64,000 nucleotides of DNA from Verrucomicrobiales bacterium (GTDB taxonomy: Bacteria; Verrucomicrobiota; Verrucomicrobiia; Verrucomicrobiales; DEV007), in NCBI GenBank assembly GCA_016795505.1, contig JAEUHH010000098.1, positions 16,301 to 80,300 of the forward strand. The letters are read 5' to 3'. A model generated the notes under the pieces. It made no database searches. It worked only from the letters and a program-made list of their open reading frames with translations, and was not told the DNA's origin. This document shows, piece by piece, positions 36,035-45,596 of the stretch. The position numbers and the translations under genes were made by a program. Within the stretch, counting starts at the first letter, position 1. Each line of letters starts with the position of its first letter.

Positions 36035-36293
36035 TGGAAATGGGCTTCTCCTGAGGTGTCTGCGGGGCAGTTGAGCTTTGGGGGAAGAGAATTGAGGAAA
36101 AATGGCACTTCCCATGTGCCAGAGCAGGGACTCTCCTCTGGTCACGCCTCGATGAGGCGTTTAAGCGAATTGCCACGCAGTCTCCGGCGACGGCGGCATA
36201 TCTCAAATCGCTCTCAACGAGCACATGCGCCTCCCTCACCAACTCCGGTCACTCCCAACTCATCCACCTCACCCCAATCAACTCATCCCCCTT

Positions 36294-37292
36294 TCACGGC
36301 GTCGTCCAGAAATGCAGGATCTGCCGCATCCACTCGGGCTGGGTGTAGGTGAGGTGCATGTTCGTCCCGAAATAGTATCCCGTCAGATGAAAGAACACCG
36401 GCGCCGCGAACAACAGGGAATCCAGCCGGTCCAGCACCCCGCCGTGTCCGGGAATGCCGCGGCCCCAGTCCTTGGTTCCCAGGGAACGTTTCACCGCCGA
36501 CATCACGAGTCCGCCGAGAAATCCGGCCAGCACCAGCACGGCCGCCATCGCCGCCGCCCCGCTAGGACCGAAGGGCGTCGCCCACCACAGCCCCGTCCCG
36601 ATCGCCACGGCCGCGGCACCTCCGTAGAGAAAGCCTTCCACCGTCTTGCCCGGACTCACCGTCGGCGCGATGGGCCGCCGTCCCAGCCATTTGCCGAAGA
36701 CATACTGCATCACATCGCTGATCTGGGTGACGAGCACGGCGAAGAACAGCAGCTTGGCATTCTGCCCCTCGTAGCCGTCGATCGGGAGGTAGAGCAGCAT
36801 GGGTAGATGGCTCAGGAAATACACGCAGGTCAGCACGCCCCACTGGAGCCGGGCCGAGCGCTCCAGAAAGCGCTCCGTGTCGCCCGCCAGCGCGCTGCGG
36901 ACGGGGATGAAGACGAAGGCATAGACCGGGATCCAGATCAGGAACATCCCATACCACGGCGCCCAGGCGAACAGGTAGTGCAGGGGCAGGATGATGAAGA
37001 AGACCCACATAAGGGTGCGGTGATCCCCTCGCGGCGTCGGCGACAGGGTGACGAACTCGCGCAGCGCGAGAAAGCTCAGGATCAGGTAGAAGCCGAACAC
37101 TCCGTTGCGCCCCAGCGCCAGCGAGACGCTGAAGACCGCGACCATCCACCACCAGGCATTCACCCGCTGCCGCAGATTGTCGATCACGGGTCCCGGCCCT
37201 TTGCGTCGGGCCAGCAGGCGGGTGATCACGGTGGCGAGGCACAGCAAGGCCAGCACGCCGCCGACGAGAGCGAGGAGTTCGGGGTCGTTCAT
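36294..37292 (-). CDS. cdsA: Phosphatidate cytidylyltransferase
   Basis: Integral membrane enzyme that makes CDP-diacylglycerol from phosphatidate and CTP. The 332-residue protein has about eight membrane helices and the family signature near the C-terminus (MSAVKRSLGTKDWG, IPGHGGVLDRLDSL). Its start overlaps the acyltransferase stop by 4 bp, so the three lipid genes form one operon. Supplies CDP-diacylglycerol to the phosphatidyltransferase encoded upstream. Confidence 0.93.
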   Translation of the reverse strand: MNDPELLALVGGVLALLCLATVITRLLARRKGPGPVIDNLRQRVNAWWWMVAVFSVSLALGRNGVFGFYLILSFLALREFVTLSPTPRGDHRTLMWVFFIILPLHYLFAWAPWYGMFLIWIPVYAFVFIPVRSALAGDTERFLERSARLQWGVLTCVYFLSHLPMLLYLPIDGYEGQNAKLLFFAVLVTQISDVMQYVFGKWLGRRPIAPTVSPGKTVEGFLYGGAAAVAIGTGLWWATPFGPSGAAAMAAVLVLAGFLGGLVMSAVKRSLGTKDWGRGIPGHGGVLDRLDSLLFAAPVFFHLTGYYFGTNMHLTYTQPEWMRQILHFWTTP

Positions 37293-37924
37293 GGATCTTC
37301 AGGTTCGGACTCTAGTGTGCCGTGTGCCAGCGCCAGGATGGCCGCGCGGGCACGGTCGAGAAAGGCGGCTTTCGGCTCATCATCCGCGGGGGCTGCCAGC
37401 GGATAACCGAACAGGACATTGCCCATCAGCGGCACCGGCATCGCTTCGCCCTTGGGCAGGATGCGGTTCAGGTTTTCCAGGTAAACTGGCACCAGGATCA
37501 CCCCGGGATGTCGCGTGGCGAGGTGAAACAAGCCGGGTTTGAAGCTGCCGAGTCGCCCGGTCTCGCTGCGGGTGCCTTCGGGGAAGACGATCAGGTCGCT
37601 CCCGGCTTCCAACGCCTCACCCATCCGCTCCAGCGGCGGGCAGGCGCGCATTTTCGCCGGATCGCGGGGAATCAGGACCGCCTGAAACAGCCGTCGCGCC
37701 AGCCAGCGCCGCAGCGGGCCGCTCTCCCAGTACTCCGCCGCCGCCACCGGCCGCACCCGGCGCCGCGCGGCGTCCGGCAGCGCGGCCCAGATGACGACGA
37801 AGTCGAGGTGCGACGCGTGGTTGGCATAGTAGATCCGCCGGCCACCATCCGACGGCACCTGCCGCGGATCGAGCCTCACTCCGGTGACGAGCCGGATCAG
37901 AAAAGCGAGCGCGCCGGCCTTCAT
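37289..37924 (-). CDS. 1-acyl-glycerol-3-phosphate acyltransferase family protein (PlsC-like)
   Basis: Acyltransferase of 211 residues. It has a short N-terminal hydrophobic region, the catalytic motif NHASHLD (H and D), a substrate-binding FPEGTRSETG block, and a VPVYLEN strand. ATG at 37924 overlaps the preceding gene by 4 bp. Would acylate lysophosphatidate, or a related lysolipid, to feed CdsA. The surrounding gene set resembles the ynb lipid genes of enterobacteria (from memory). Confidence 0.9.
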   Translation of the reverse strand: MKAGALAFLIRLVTGVRLDPRQVPSDGGRRIYYANHASHLDFVVIWAALPDAARRRVRPVAAAEYWESGPLRRWLARRLFQAVLIPRDPAKMRACPPLERMGEALEAGSDLIVFPEGTRSETGRLGSFKPGLFHLATRHPGVILVPVYLENLNRILPKGEAMPVPLMGNVLFGYPLAAPADDEPKAAFLDRARAAILALAHGTLESEPEDP

Positions 37925-38562
37925 TCGTGAGATTGTCCCAGCCGCTTCGCCAGCCGGCGTCCGCGCCTCACCGCCGTGATCAGGGTGCCCGCCGCGATGA
38001 GCACCAGCGCGGCTTTCATCACCCACGGCTCGTCGGTCCAGAGTGGCTCAGCCGCGGCGATCAATGCCGCCGCCGTCAGTGCCGCCATGCGCTGGGGTTT
38101 GGCAAAAGGCCCCGAGAAATCCTGCACTCCGGTCAGGGACGCACCGAACGCGCGCAGGTAAGCCGTCATCACCGCCCCCCAGGCCGCCGCCGCGCCGATC
38201 CAGGGGACCCCGGCTGCGACCGCCGCGCCCATCAGCAGCGCCGTGTCGGCGAGCCGGTCCGGGATCTCGTTCCACAGATCGCCGGTCGGCGTCTTGCGGC
38301 CGCCCTCGATCGCGACCATGCCATCGAGCAGATTGCAGATCAGCCGTGCCTGCACGAAGACCGCGCCCGCCACCCAGCCGACCGCCGTCGGCAGCCAGCC
38401 CTGTCCCGCCGCCACAAAGGCCGCCGCACCCAGCACCGCCATCACCACGCTCGCGCCCGAAATCGCATTCGGCGTCGCTCCGCATCGGCACAGCAGCGCT
38501 GCCGCGCGCCCCGCCCAGGCAGCGGAGCGGGATTTCAAAGGACGACGACCGGAGGGTTCCAT
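37921..38562 (-). CDS. CDP-alcohol phosphatidyltransferase family protein
   Basis: Membrane enzyme of 213 residues, about six helices. The active-site motif is atypical: NLLDGMVA-IEGG-RKTPTG-DLWNEIPDR. Compared with the usual DxxDGxxAR-x8-GxxxDxxxD, the first Asp is Asn, Arg is Ile and the third Asp is Asn. The pattern recalls a known COG0558 subgroup (YnbA-like). ATG at 38562 gives a compact protein; a GTG at 38631 would add 23 residues. First gene of the lipid operon. Alcohol substrate unknown. Confidence 0.82.
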   Translation of the reverse strand: MEPSGRRPLKSRSAAWAGRAAALLCRCGATPNAISGASVVMAVLGAAAFVAAGQGWLPTAVGWVAGAVFVQARLICNLLDGMVAIEGGRKTPTGDLWNEIPDRLADTALLMGAAVAAGVPWIGAAAAWGAVMTAYLRAFGASLTGVQDFSGPFAKPQRMAALTAAALIAAAEPLWTDEPWVMKAALVLIAAGTLITAVRRGRRLAKRLGQSHE

Positions 38563-38698
38563 GGGGGTGGCGTGGGCGCGGGGCGGTATAGCGACGTGAG
38601 TCAATGGGAAGCCCTTTTGACGCCCAACCACCCCACATTATGCCCACTGAATGCCGACCAAGATCTCAGGCCGCTGGCCCCGAAACACTGAACTCGGA

Positions 38699-38736
38699 CT
38701 TTGAACTTTGAACTTTGAACTTTGAACTTTGAACTT
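38699..38736. repeat. Heptamer tandem repeat (CTTTGAA)5 at a gene 3' end
   Basis: Five full copies of CTTTGAA and a partial one run into the stop codon of the isomerase gene (TGA complement at 38736-38738). Confidence 0.9.
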
Positions 38737-39728
38737 CAACCCGCCTTCTCCACCGCCGCCTTCATCTTCTCCAGCCCGATCTTGGCACATTCCAGCGCAT
38801 CCATCGCCCAGTAGCTCTTGTTGAACAGCTCCAGAGACAGCACCGGGTAGGCGCCGACGCTCTTGAAGTTCTTTAGAATGTCCGTCAGCGGGGCAATGCC
38901 GTCGCCGGGGAAGACGCGATGCTCATCCTTGATCGTCTCGCGCGGCGGATCGGCCGGATAGTCGTTCATGTGATAGGTCTGGAGCGCCCCGGGGCCGAGC
39001 AGGCGGATCGACTCAAAGGAACAGCCGCCCTTGTAAGTGTGGTACACATCCCCGAGGAAACAGGCGCGCGGGTGCCCCGCCCGGATGGCGACGTAGAGCG
39101 CCTTTTCCACCGTGCCGATGGTGGGATTGCCGCCCCACATCTCCACCTGCGGGATGACGCCCATGGATTCGCCCAGTTCGAGCAACTGACGGTAGCGGTC
39201 CGCGGCATCATCAAGGTTCACCACCTCACCCTGCCCGACTCCGGCCGGCGGGGCGGCAATGCGGGTGCCGCCGAGCTGGGCGATCATGTCCATGTCGCGC
39301 TTGGCTTCTTCAAATCCCGCCGCGCGTTTCGCATCGTCGTTGACCACCCAGGCCGCGAAGCCGATCGCGCTCGTCACCTTCAGCCCGTGGTCGTCGATGC
39401 GTTTTTTAAGGTCCTTCAGACTGCCGCCCTTGGAGACATAGTCGTTGAGCTTGCGGAACCACGGCTCGATGGCTTCGTAGCCGGCTTTGCCCGCGATCTC
39501 GATCTCCTGCGCGGCATCCAGCTCCTGTCCGCGGATGGTCGACATGTTCAGACCGAGCATGAACCGCTTCTCCGTCGCCGCTCCCGACTCAGCCGCTTGG
39601 GCGGAGCCACCGGTCAGGGTCGCGAGTCCGGCCCCGGCCAGCGTCATGCCGGTGAGGGAAAGCAGATCGCGGCGGTCGAGCGCGGCGGTGGCGAGGGAGG
39701 CATCGGCGGGAGTGTCGGTGGCTTGCAT
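38736..39728 (-). CDS. Exported sugar phosphate isomerase/epimerase-like TIM-barrel protein
   Basis: Protein of 330 residues with a Tat signal (LDRRDLLSLTG, helix TLAGAGLATLTG, ending AQAAE) and an AP-endonuclease-2-type TIM barrel. Core stretches: FMLGLNMSTIRG, GGTRIAAPPAG, PQVEMWGGN, CFLGDVYHTYKGG, TYHMNDYPAD, PVLSLELFN. The Glu/Asp/His residues at strand ends fit the two-metal site of this family. In PVC genomes many such exported isomerases belong to carbohydrate degradation, but no sugar gene is near. ATG at 39728 gives the leader. Confidence 0.88.
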   Translation of the reverse strand: MQATDTPADASLATAALDRRDLLSLTGMTLAGAGLATLTGGSAQAAESGAATEKRFMLGLNMSTIRGQELDAAQEIEIAGKAGYEAIEPWFRKLNDYVSKGGSLKDLKKRIDDHGLKVTSAIGFAAWVVNDDAKRAAGFEEAKRDMDMIAQLGGTRIAAPPAGVGQGEVVNLDDAADRYRQLLELGESMGVIPQVEMWGGNPTIGTVEKALYVAIRAGHPRACFLGDVYHTYKGGCSFESIRLLGPGALQTYHMNDYPADPPRETIKDEHRVFPGDGIAPLTDILKNFKSVGAYPVLSLELFNKSYWAMDALECAKIGLEKMKAAVEKAG

Positions 39729-39782
39729 GGGCTGTCCTGTGCCACGAATCGGCCCTCCGATCAAGCCCGGCGTGCGCCGTCA

Positions 39783-40076
39783 TCAGGGAAGCCGCGACAC
39801 GTAGTCGAACAGCAGCGTCATTCCCTTCGCCGCCAGCATGAAAAGCAAGCCGAGCGCGAGGGTGAAAAAGCCACCCAGTCCGAAAATGAGCTGATTCCCC
39901 CGCCCAGTGAAGATATTGCGCACCCAGCCGGCTCGGAATCGCTCGTAAAGCCCCGGTTTTATCTCGCCGACGGCAAAGACGATCACCTTGAAAAAGCCCA
40001 GCACCGCGAGGAAGGCCCCTCCCCACCAGACCGCGGCCACGGCCCACAATTGCCAGCTCTGGGATTCCGGATCCAT
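39783..40076 (-). CDS. Small membrane protein, unknown
   Basis: Protein of 97 residues with two hydrophobic helices (about 10-32 and 65-88), joined by a basic, Phe/Tyr-rich loop (ERFRAGWVRNIF). No family recognised. It ends 54 bp before the isomerase start and begins 11 bp after the DUF1460 gene, so it may be cotranscribed with it. Confidence 0.7.
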   Translation of the reverse strand: MDPESQSWQLWAVAAVWWGGAFLAVLGFFKVIVFAVGEIKPGLYERFRAGWVRNIFTGRGNQLIFGLGGFFTLALGLLFMLAAKGMTLLFDYVSRLP

Positions 40077-40087
40077 GGGAAAATCGG

Positions 40088-41065
40088 TCAGGGCACCTGG
40101 CGCAGCGCATCCAGCCGGGCACGGTAGGCTGCCTCGTCCGTCACCGCCTGTGCCGGATCGAGAGGCCGGCCCACGAGGATGCCGGCGTGGTAGCGGAACT
40201 CCGCCAGATACTCCGAGATCGGCTTGTCGATGACGACCTTCTTGTGATTCGACGACGCATGCATCAGCCGCATTTTGCCATCGTCCGTGCGCAGCGCGAT
40301 GCCGACATGGGAGCAAAAGCCACCGGGCTGATTCGTGGCGATGCCGATGATGTCGCCACTCTGCAGCTTCGGCTCGATCGCGGCCACCTGGTCCTTGGGC
40401 ACATGCGAGACGGGCAGGGCCGCGACGTAGGCCTCCCAGGTTTTCATCGGCGCCCGCAGCTCCGGATTTTCCCGCAGGTAGCGGTAGCTCTTCCAGAGCA
40501 CCGTCATCTCCTGGATCTTCCGCCCCCGGATGCGCTGGGCTCCGGGAAAGGTGTCGGTGAGGTGATCGATGTTTCCCCGCGCCTCATTGTCGAAAAACCA
40601 CTCCCCGAGATAGTGAATGCGCTCCAGATAGTCGCCCGAGCAACGACCGCCCCGGTAGCGGGTCCAGCGGATCTGATCCAGCAAATCCTGCGGCGTGTAG
40701 GCCGGCTTTTCCGTGCCGATCATCCGGGCCAGCCCCAGCGAAATCTCGAAAAACGTCCAGCAATCCAGCCCGTTGAGATTCACCGAGGGCGCCTCGATGT
40801 GGTCGTCGATCTCCAGGGTGAAGCTCTTGTAGGGCACGTGATGGAACTCCCGGCCAAACCGCGCCACCCGCTCGCCCATCGGCAGCGCCCGCCAGTCCTC
40901 CGCCCGCGCCTTGGCCACCACCGCGTCGAAGCGATCCTGACCGACGAACGTGCGCTCCAGCGGCAGCGTCCGCGGCACGGCCGGCGTCTCCTGAGCCACG
41001 CCGGCCCCGATCCAGGCCAGCCCGGCTCCCCACAGCGTCAGTGCGAGGCAAAAAGGTCGTCTCAT
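40088..41065 (-). CDS. DUF1460 family peptidoglycan amidase-like protein
   Basis: Exported protein of 325 residues. Signal peptide of about 24 residues (LALTLWGAGLAWIGAGVAQE), then a papain-fold domain: catalytic Cys in NGLDCWTFFE, a DIIGIATN strand, and His in GFCSHVGIALR. This matches DUF1460 proteins, known as N-acetylmuramoyl-L-alanine amidases or recycling amidases of the NlpC/P60 superfamily. Probably trims or recycles peptidoglycan in the periplasm. ATG at 41065 (or 41074). Confidence 0.88.
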   Translation of the reverse strand: MRRPFCLALTLWGAGLAWIGAGVAQETPAVPRTLPLERTFVGQDRFDAVVAKARAEDWRALPMGERVARFGREFHHVPYKSFTLEIDDHIEAPSVNLNGLDCWTFFEISLGLARMIGTEKPAYTPQDLLDQIRWTRYRGGRCSGDYLERIHYLGEWFFDNEARGNIDHLTDTFPGAQRIRGRKIQEMTVLWKSYRYLRENPELRAPMKTWEAYVAALPVSHVPKDQVAAIEPKLQSGDIIGIATNQPGGFCSHVGIALRTDDGKMRLMHASSNHKKVVIDKPISEYLAEFRYHAGILVGRPLDPAQAVTDEAAYRARLDALRQVP

Positions 41066-41150
41066 GGCGCGCATTGTAACCTTTTCACCGCACCACCGCC
41101 AGTCCGTCCGTGGAAAAAGCCGGCGCCTGTGCCAGATTGGCTCCAGCCCC

Positions 41151-41627
41151 ATGACCGCCCGCCACGCCACCCGCCTCCTCGCCATCGCCTACGGCCTGTT
41201 CTGGCTGTGGAGCGGCGTGGCCAAGTGGAAAGACCCCGGCGCCTTCGCCGTGGCGGTGCGGAATTTCCAACTGCTCGTCGATCCCTTCATCGCCGCCGCC
41301 GCGCTGTTCATCCCCGTGCTGGAGATCGTCTGCGCCCTCGCCATCATCTTCCGCCGGGCCTCCCTCGGCGCACAGGCGCTGCTGTGGCTGAGCCTGGTGG
41401 TTTTCACCGCCGCCATCGCCGTGTCCTGGGCGCGCGGGCTCGACATCTCCTGCGGCTGCTTCGGCACCGGCGACGGCTCGACGGTCAATTACCCGGTCAA
41501 ACTCGCCCAAAACCTCGCCCTCCTCGCCGTCGGCGGCTGGCTGCTGTGGCAGGAGTGGAAACGCCCGGCAGCGAGCCTCCCTCCCGCCGCCTCCCCGAGC
41601 GAGCCGGTGCGAAGCAACCCTGTTTGA
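41151..41627 (+). CDS. MauE/DoxX-like membrane protein
   Basis: Integral membrane protein of 158 residues with four helices and the loop DISCGCFGTGDGS, typical of MauE/DoxX-type proteins whose cysteine pair takes part in disulfide chemistry. A partner thioredoxin-like gene is not adjacent. The stop codon TGA falls inside repeat copy E, so the last residues (SNPV) come from repeat sequence. It converges on the amidase gene. Confidence 0.83.
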   Translation: MTARHATRLLAIAYGLFWLWSGVAKWKDPGAFAVAVRNFQLLVDPFIAAAALFIPVLEIVCALAIIFRRASLGAQALLWLSLVVFTAAIAVSWARGLDISCGCFGTGDGSTVNYPVKLAQNLALLAVGGWLLWQEWKRPAASLPPAASPSEPVRSNPV

Positions 41628-41675
41628 TCGGAGAGGCTACCCTGTTTGATCGGAAACCCGACCCGGTCTCATCGG
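41615..41675. repeat. 48-bp palindromic repeat, copy E, covering two stop codons
   Basis: Three half units (CCCTGTTTGATCGG twice, then GACCCGGTCTCATCGG) fill the whole 41-bp gap between convergent genes. It supplies the TGA of the left gene (41625-41627) and the TGA of the right gene (complement of 41669-41671). Confidence 0.78.
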
Positions 41676-42307
41676 TATTTGACGATCCCCTGCGCGATCT
41701 CCTCAGCCAGCACTTGGCGCAGCCAGGGCGAGGCGCAGCGCTGGCATTCCCAGCGGTTCGATAAAAAGCCGCACTCCACCAGTGCGGCGGTGCCTTTGGT
41801 GGACTCCAGCACCTTCAGCCGCTTCGGTTTGATGCCGCGATTCCGCGTCAGGATGCGGGAGCCCAACTCCGTCTGGATGGCCGATGCCAGATCGCGCGAG
41901 GCGGTGCTGCCGGGATAGTAAAAGCTCTCGATGCCGCGGATACTGCGATCCTGATGCCCGTTGAAATGCAGGCTGACGAAAATGGTGCGCGCCGAGGCAT
42001 TGGCCACTTCCGCCCGGTCCACCAGCTCGACAAACACGTCGGACTCGCGGGTGAGCCGCGTGGGAATGCCCTTGGCCTTGAGGATGGTCTCCAGCCGCCG
42101 CGCGAGATCGAGCGTCAGCGTCTTTTCCTTCACCCCATACCAGATCGAGCCGGGGTCCTTGCCACCGTGGCCAGGGTCGATGACGACGCGGTCGAACTTC
42201 GTGGCCGCCTGTGTCGGGACGGGCATCTCGGTCAGGGCGACTGGCACGAGGGCGGCGAGTGAGGTGCGGAGGAAATGACGGCGGGACGGGGCGGCAGGAA
42301 GAGACAT
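41669..42307 (-). CDS. N-acetylmuramoyl-L-alanine amidase (Amidase_3)
   Basis: Zinc amidase of 212 residues. It has a Tat-like leader (SRRHFLRTSLAALVPVALT), then the catalytic domain with VVIDPGHGGKDPG (first zinc His), TRESDVFVEL, SLHFNG (second His) and AALVECGFLSN (Glu). It cleaves the bond between muramic acid and the stem peptide, acting at cell separation or wall turnover. ATG at 42307 just precedes the leader. The 242 bp between it and hppA contain only AT-rich sequence. Confidence 0.92.
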   Translation of the reverse strand: MSLPAAPSRRHFLRTSLAALVPVALTEMPVPTQAATKFDRVVIDPGHGGKDPGSIWYGVKEKTLTLDLARRLETILKAKGIPTRLTRESDVFVELVDRAEVANASARTIFVSLHFNGHQDRSIRGIESFYYPGSTASRDLASAIQTELGSRILTRNRGIKPKRLKVLESTKGTAALVECGFLSNRWECQRCASPWLRQVLAEEIAQGIVKYR

Positions 42308-42549
42308 GACGGGAAAGGCAGGAGATTTTTCCGCAAATGCCAGAATTTTGGGAAAATACTGCGAGTTATTTAAGAAATCCAAGATAAAAAGCAGTTGAAA
42401 CGGAATCAAAGACCCGCTTTTCAGAAGCGCGCGTCTTCCACCACGCCTGACTGGCTCGATTGTGGCCTTGCGCAATCGGGAAAAAAGCCGCATGGAAGGC
42501 GTTTCCCCCCGATTTTCCGTTTGAGCCCTCACCAAAAAACCGTAACCAC

Positions 42550-44745
42550 ATGACTCCCATCCTGTATTTGATTCCCCTGTTCGGCGTCCTGGCGCTGGCT
42601 TTTACCTTCTGGCGCGCCGCCTGGATTTCCCGTCAGGATCCCGGCACGGAGAAGATGCAGCGGATCGGCAATGCGATCGCAGTGGGAGCGATGGCTTTCC
42701 TGAAGGCGGAATACAAGGTGCTGTCCATCTTTGTCGTCAGCATCGCGATCCTGTTGTTCGTCAGCGGTCTGAAATCGGAGAACAGCCATCCGATGACCGC
42801 GGCGGCTTTCATCGTCGGGGCGCTGTGCTCGGCCCTGGCCGGCTTCATCGGCATGCGCGTGGCGACCAAGGCCAACGTCCGCACCACCAACGCCGCCCGG
42901 AAGAGTCTCGGTGACGGTCTGGCCATCGCCTTCGCCGGGGGCTCGGTGATGGGCATGGGCGTGGTCGGTCTCGGCTTGCTCGGTCTGGGCGTTCTGTTCG
43001 CCATTTTCGGTCCCTCCATCCAGGACGGCGCCTCGGCGGCGAAGGTGATGAACATCATCACGGGCTTTTCCTTCGGCGCCTCGTCGATCGCGCTGTTCGC
43101 CCGCGTGGGGGGCGGCATTTACACCAAGGCCGCCGATGTCGGCGCCGACCTGGTGGGCAAGGTGGAAGCGGGCATCCCGGAAGACCATCCGCTCAATCCG
43201 GCGACCATCGCGGACAACGTCGGCGACAATGTCGGCGACGTGGCGGGCATGGGCGCGGACCTGTTCGAGTCCTACGTGGGCGCGATCATCGGCACCATGG
43301 TGCTGGGCGTGCCCTTCATCGGCCTGGCCGGCTTTGACGCTTTCAACGGCCTCGGCCCCATCCTGTTGCCGCTGATGCTGGCCGGTCTGGGCATCGTGGC
43401 CTCGATCATCGGCACCTTTTTGGTGAAAGTGAAGGAGGGCGGCAGTCCGCACCGCGCCCTGAACACCGGCGAGATCGTGGCCGGCGTGCTGATGCTGGTG
43501 GGCAGCTTCATCCTGGTGAAGCAGATGCTGCCGGCCCAGTGGGAGATCGACGGCAAGACCTTCACCTCGATGGGTGTCTTCATCGCCATGGCGCTGGGTC
43601 TGGCGTCGGGCATCGCGATCGGCTACATCACCGAGCACTACACCGGCACCGGCACGAAACCCGTCATCGGCATCGTCCGCCAGTCGGTGACCGGCTCGGC
43701 TACCAACATCATCGCCGGCCTCGGGGTCGGGATGCTTTCCACCGCCCTGCCCATCCTGGTGCTGGCGGTCGCCATCCTCGGCTCCTATCACTTCGCCGGC
43801 CTCTACGGCATCGCCCTGGCTGCCGTCGGGATGCTGGCCAATACCGGCATCCAACTCGCCGTGGACGCCTACGGCCCGATCTCCGACAACGCCGGTGGCA
43901 TCGCCGAGATGAGCGAGCTGCCCAAGGAAGTGCGCCAGCGCACCGACAAGCTCGACGCCGTCGGCAACACCACGGCCGCCATCGGCAAGGGCTTCGCGAT
44001 CGGCTCGGCCGCGCTGACGGCTCTGGCTTTGTTCGCCGCCTTCAAAACCACCTGGGAAGCGACCCATGGCAAGACGCTGGAGATTCAGGTGACCGATCCC
44101 AAAGTGGTGGCCGCGCTGTTCGTCGGCGGCATGCTGCCATTCCTGTTCTCGGCTTTTTCGATGGAAGCCGTGGGCCGCGCCGCCATGTCGATGATCGAGG
44201 AAGTGCGCCGTCAGTTCCGCGAGATTCCGGGCCTGAAGGCCGGTCTCGATGCCATGAACCGCAACTCGGGCAAGGAACTGGAAACCTGGTCGGCGGAAGA
44301 CCGCAAGGCCTTCGAAGACGCCCACGGCCAGGCCGAATACGACACCTGTGTCGCCATTTCCACCAAGGCCGCGATCCGTGAGATGGTCAAACCCGGCCTG
44401 CTCGCCGTCGCCGCGCCCGTGATCGTCGGCTTCGGCGGCAATGTCTTCGGCCCGACCGGCGGCGCGGAAATGCTCGGCGGTCTGCTCGCCGGCGTGACCG
44501 TCACCGGCGTACTGCTCGCGCTGTTCCAGTCGAATGCCGGCGGTGCGTGGGACAATGCCAAGAAGATGATCGAAGAGGGCTTCGAACACAATGGCACCCT
44601 GCTCAAGAAAGGCAGCGAGGCGCACAAGGCCGCCGTCGTCGGCGATACCGTGGGCGATCCCTTCAAGGACACCTCCGGCCCCTCGCTGAACATCCTGCTG
44701 AAGCTGATGAGCGTGGTGGCGCTGATCATCGCCTCGCTGATTTGA
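42550..44745 (+). CDS. hppA: Membrane-bound proton/sodium-translocating pyrophosphatase
   Basis: Pyrophosphate-driven ion pump of 731 residues and about 16 helices. Substrate motifs: [19 protein letters not shown] and [20 protein letters not shown] near 195-240, and [13 protein letters not shown] plus [19 protein letters not shown] in the C-terminal half. [19 protein letters not shown] carries Ala where potassium-independent forms have Lys, so it should be the potassium-dependent type (family knowledge). Whether it moves protons or sodium cannot be decided here. Confidence 0.95.
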   Translation: MTPILYLIPLFGVLALAFTFWRAAWISRQDPGTEKMQRIGNAIAVGAMAFLKAEYKVLSIFVVSIAILLFVSGLKSENSHPMTAAAFIVGALCSALAGFIGMRVATKANVRTTNAARKSLGDGLAIAFAGGSVMGMGVVGLGLLGLGVLFAIFGPSIQDGASAAKVMNIITGFSFGASSIALFARVGGGIYTKAADVGADLVGKVEAGIPEDHPLNPATIADNVGDNVGDVAGMGADLFESYVGAIIGTMVLGVPFIGLAGFDAFNGLGPILLPLMLAGLGIVASIIGTFLVKVKEGGSPHRALNTGEIVAGVLMLVGSFILVKQMLPAQWEIDGKTFTSMGVFIAMALGLASGIAIGYITEHYTGTGTKPVIGIVRQSVTGSATNIIAGLGVGMLSTALPILVLAVAILGSYHFAGLYGIALAAVGMLANTGIQLAVDAYGPISDNAGGIAEMSELPKEVRQRTDKLDAVGNTTAAIGKGFAIGSAALTALALFAAFKTTWEATHGKTLEIQVTDPKVVAALFVGGMLPFLFSAFSMEAVGRAAMSMIEEVRRQFREIPGLKAGLDAMNRNSGKELETWSAEDRKAFEDAHGQAEYDTCVAISTKAAIREMVKPGLLAVAAPVIVGFGGNVFGPTGGAEMLGGLLAGVTVTGVLLALFQSNAGGAWDNAKKMIEEGFEHNGTLLKKGSEAHKAAVVGDTVGDPFKDTSGPSLNILLKLMSVVALIIASLI

Positions 44746-44761
44746 GCCTGCTGGATCGTGT

Positions 44762-44790
44762 GTGGTCTTGGGTTTCCGATCCAGGACCAC
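44762..44790. other. Hairpin after hppA
   Basis: GTGGTCTTGG and CCAGGACCAC form a 10-bp stem with one mismatch, 16 bp past the hppA stop. No T-tract follows, so terminator function is uncertain. Confidence 0.35.
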
Positions 44791-44793
44791 TGA

Positions 44794-45012
44794 TCAGAGG
44801 TCGCTTGGGGTGGGCGGAATGGCTGCGGCTTCCGAGTCTGGAGCAGCTTTAAGATACCCCGCGTCATCGAGTGGGGGCTTTCCCGCAGATTCACGCTGGC
44901 CCGCAGAACCATCGTCCCAGAGGACTATCTGGAAGTTTTCCTGAATCGGTGGGCAAAAGCCTGACTCACCAAAAGGGATGACGTCGAGAAACTCTCGTGG
45001 ATCACTCCCCAT
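44794..45012 (-). CDS. Possible small hypothetical protein or gene fragment
   Basis: Frame of 72 residues starting MGSDPREFLDVIPFGESG and containing ENFQIVLWDDG. Amino acid use looks protein-like and it does not mirror a gene on the other strand, but no family is recognised and no promoter is evident. It could be the degraded end of a larger gene. A copy of the 36-bp repeat family lies just upstream (45045-45083). Confidence 0.3.
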   Translation of the reverse strand: MGSDPREFLDVIPFGESGFCPPIQENFQIVLWDDGSAGQRESAGKPPLDDAGYLKAAPDSEAAAIPPTPSDL

Positions 45013-45044
45013 TGCGACGCCCGTTTCCCTGTTGCTCCATTTTA

Positions 45045-45083
45045 CCATTCGCGTCATTCGTTTCATTCCTTTCCATTCGCGTT
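45045..45083 (-). repeat. Dispersed 36-bp repeat, family R1 (inverted copy)
   Basis: Reverse complement of a motif that begins GCGAATGGAAAGGAATG and ends ACGCGAATGG. Other copies are at 47098, 49866, 49945, 50016 and 50395, all in non-coding DNA of the 45-50.4 kb segment and all in the opposite orientation. Confidence 0.8.
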
Positions 45084-45156
45084 AGACCATTCCGGCGAGG
45101 CTCCGCCTCCCTTGTTCCTTGCCGTCCCGCGACCACCAATCGCCGAAACAAAGCGC

Positions 45157-45290
45157 CAACGGCCCGTCGCATACCAGCCCAGGGCAACGCTCTGGGAACC
45201 GGAGTCAGGGCATGTGGCGCGCCTTGAAGGGGCGCCGCATCCATCGCCGGCAGAGATGCCGGCGCTCCCAGGCTCGGCCAATGGCGGCGG
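45157..45290 (+). repeat. Dispersed composite repeat, family R2, copy 1
   Basis: Contains CATACCAGCCCAGGGCAACG, CTCTGGGAACC and CCTTGAAGGGGCGCCGC, then a short stem GCCGGCA-gaga-TGCCGGC. The same blocks recur in the same order at 50113-50220 and inverted at 50225-50332. The palindromic parts could fold. The 850 bp between hppA and the next gene otherwise hold no convincing gene. Confidence 0.75.
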
Positions 45291-45596
45291 GTGGTGGGGA
45301 AGGGTGCCATTTTCTTGGCAATGCCTCCCTGAGTGAGAAAGGCTGGGAGACTCAGCCCCGATGATTTCACCCTCCATGATTTTGCCCTCCTTGGTGCTGC
45401 CCCGATGCAACCGGCCTCAATCGGAGTCGGCACCCTCCCCGGTGAAAAAAGGGGTGCCGAGACCGCACGACTGCCATCACCCCGGGGCTGCTTTGGGATT
45501 GCGGCGGCGGCTGGAGATGGGCATACTCCATGGCAGTGCCGAAATGAAAGGGAATCGATTGCTCATTCCGGCGAAACAACGACCTCTCCACAAAAC

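Noticed and set aside
35907..36242. Leftward frame of 111 residues over the IS remnant
   Set aside because: It runs opposite the transposase fragment and shows no family motif.
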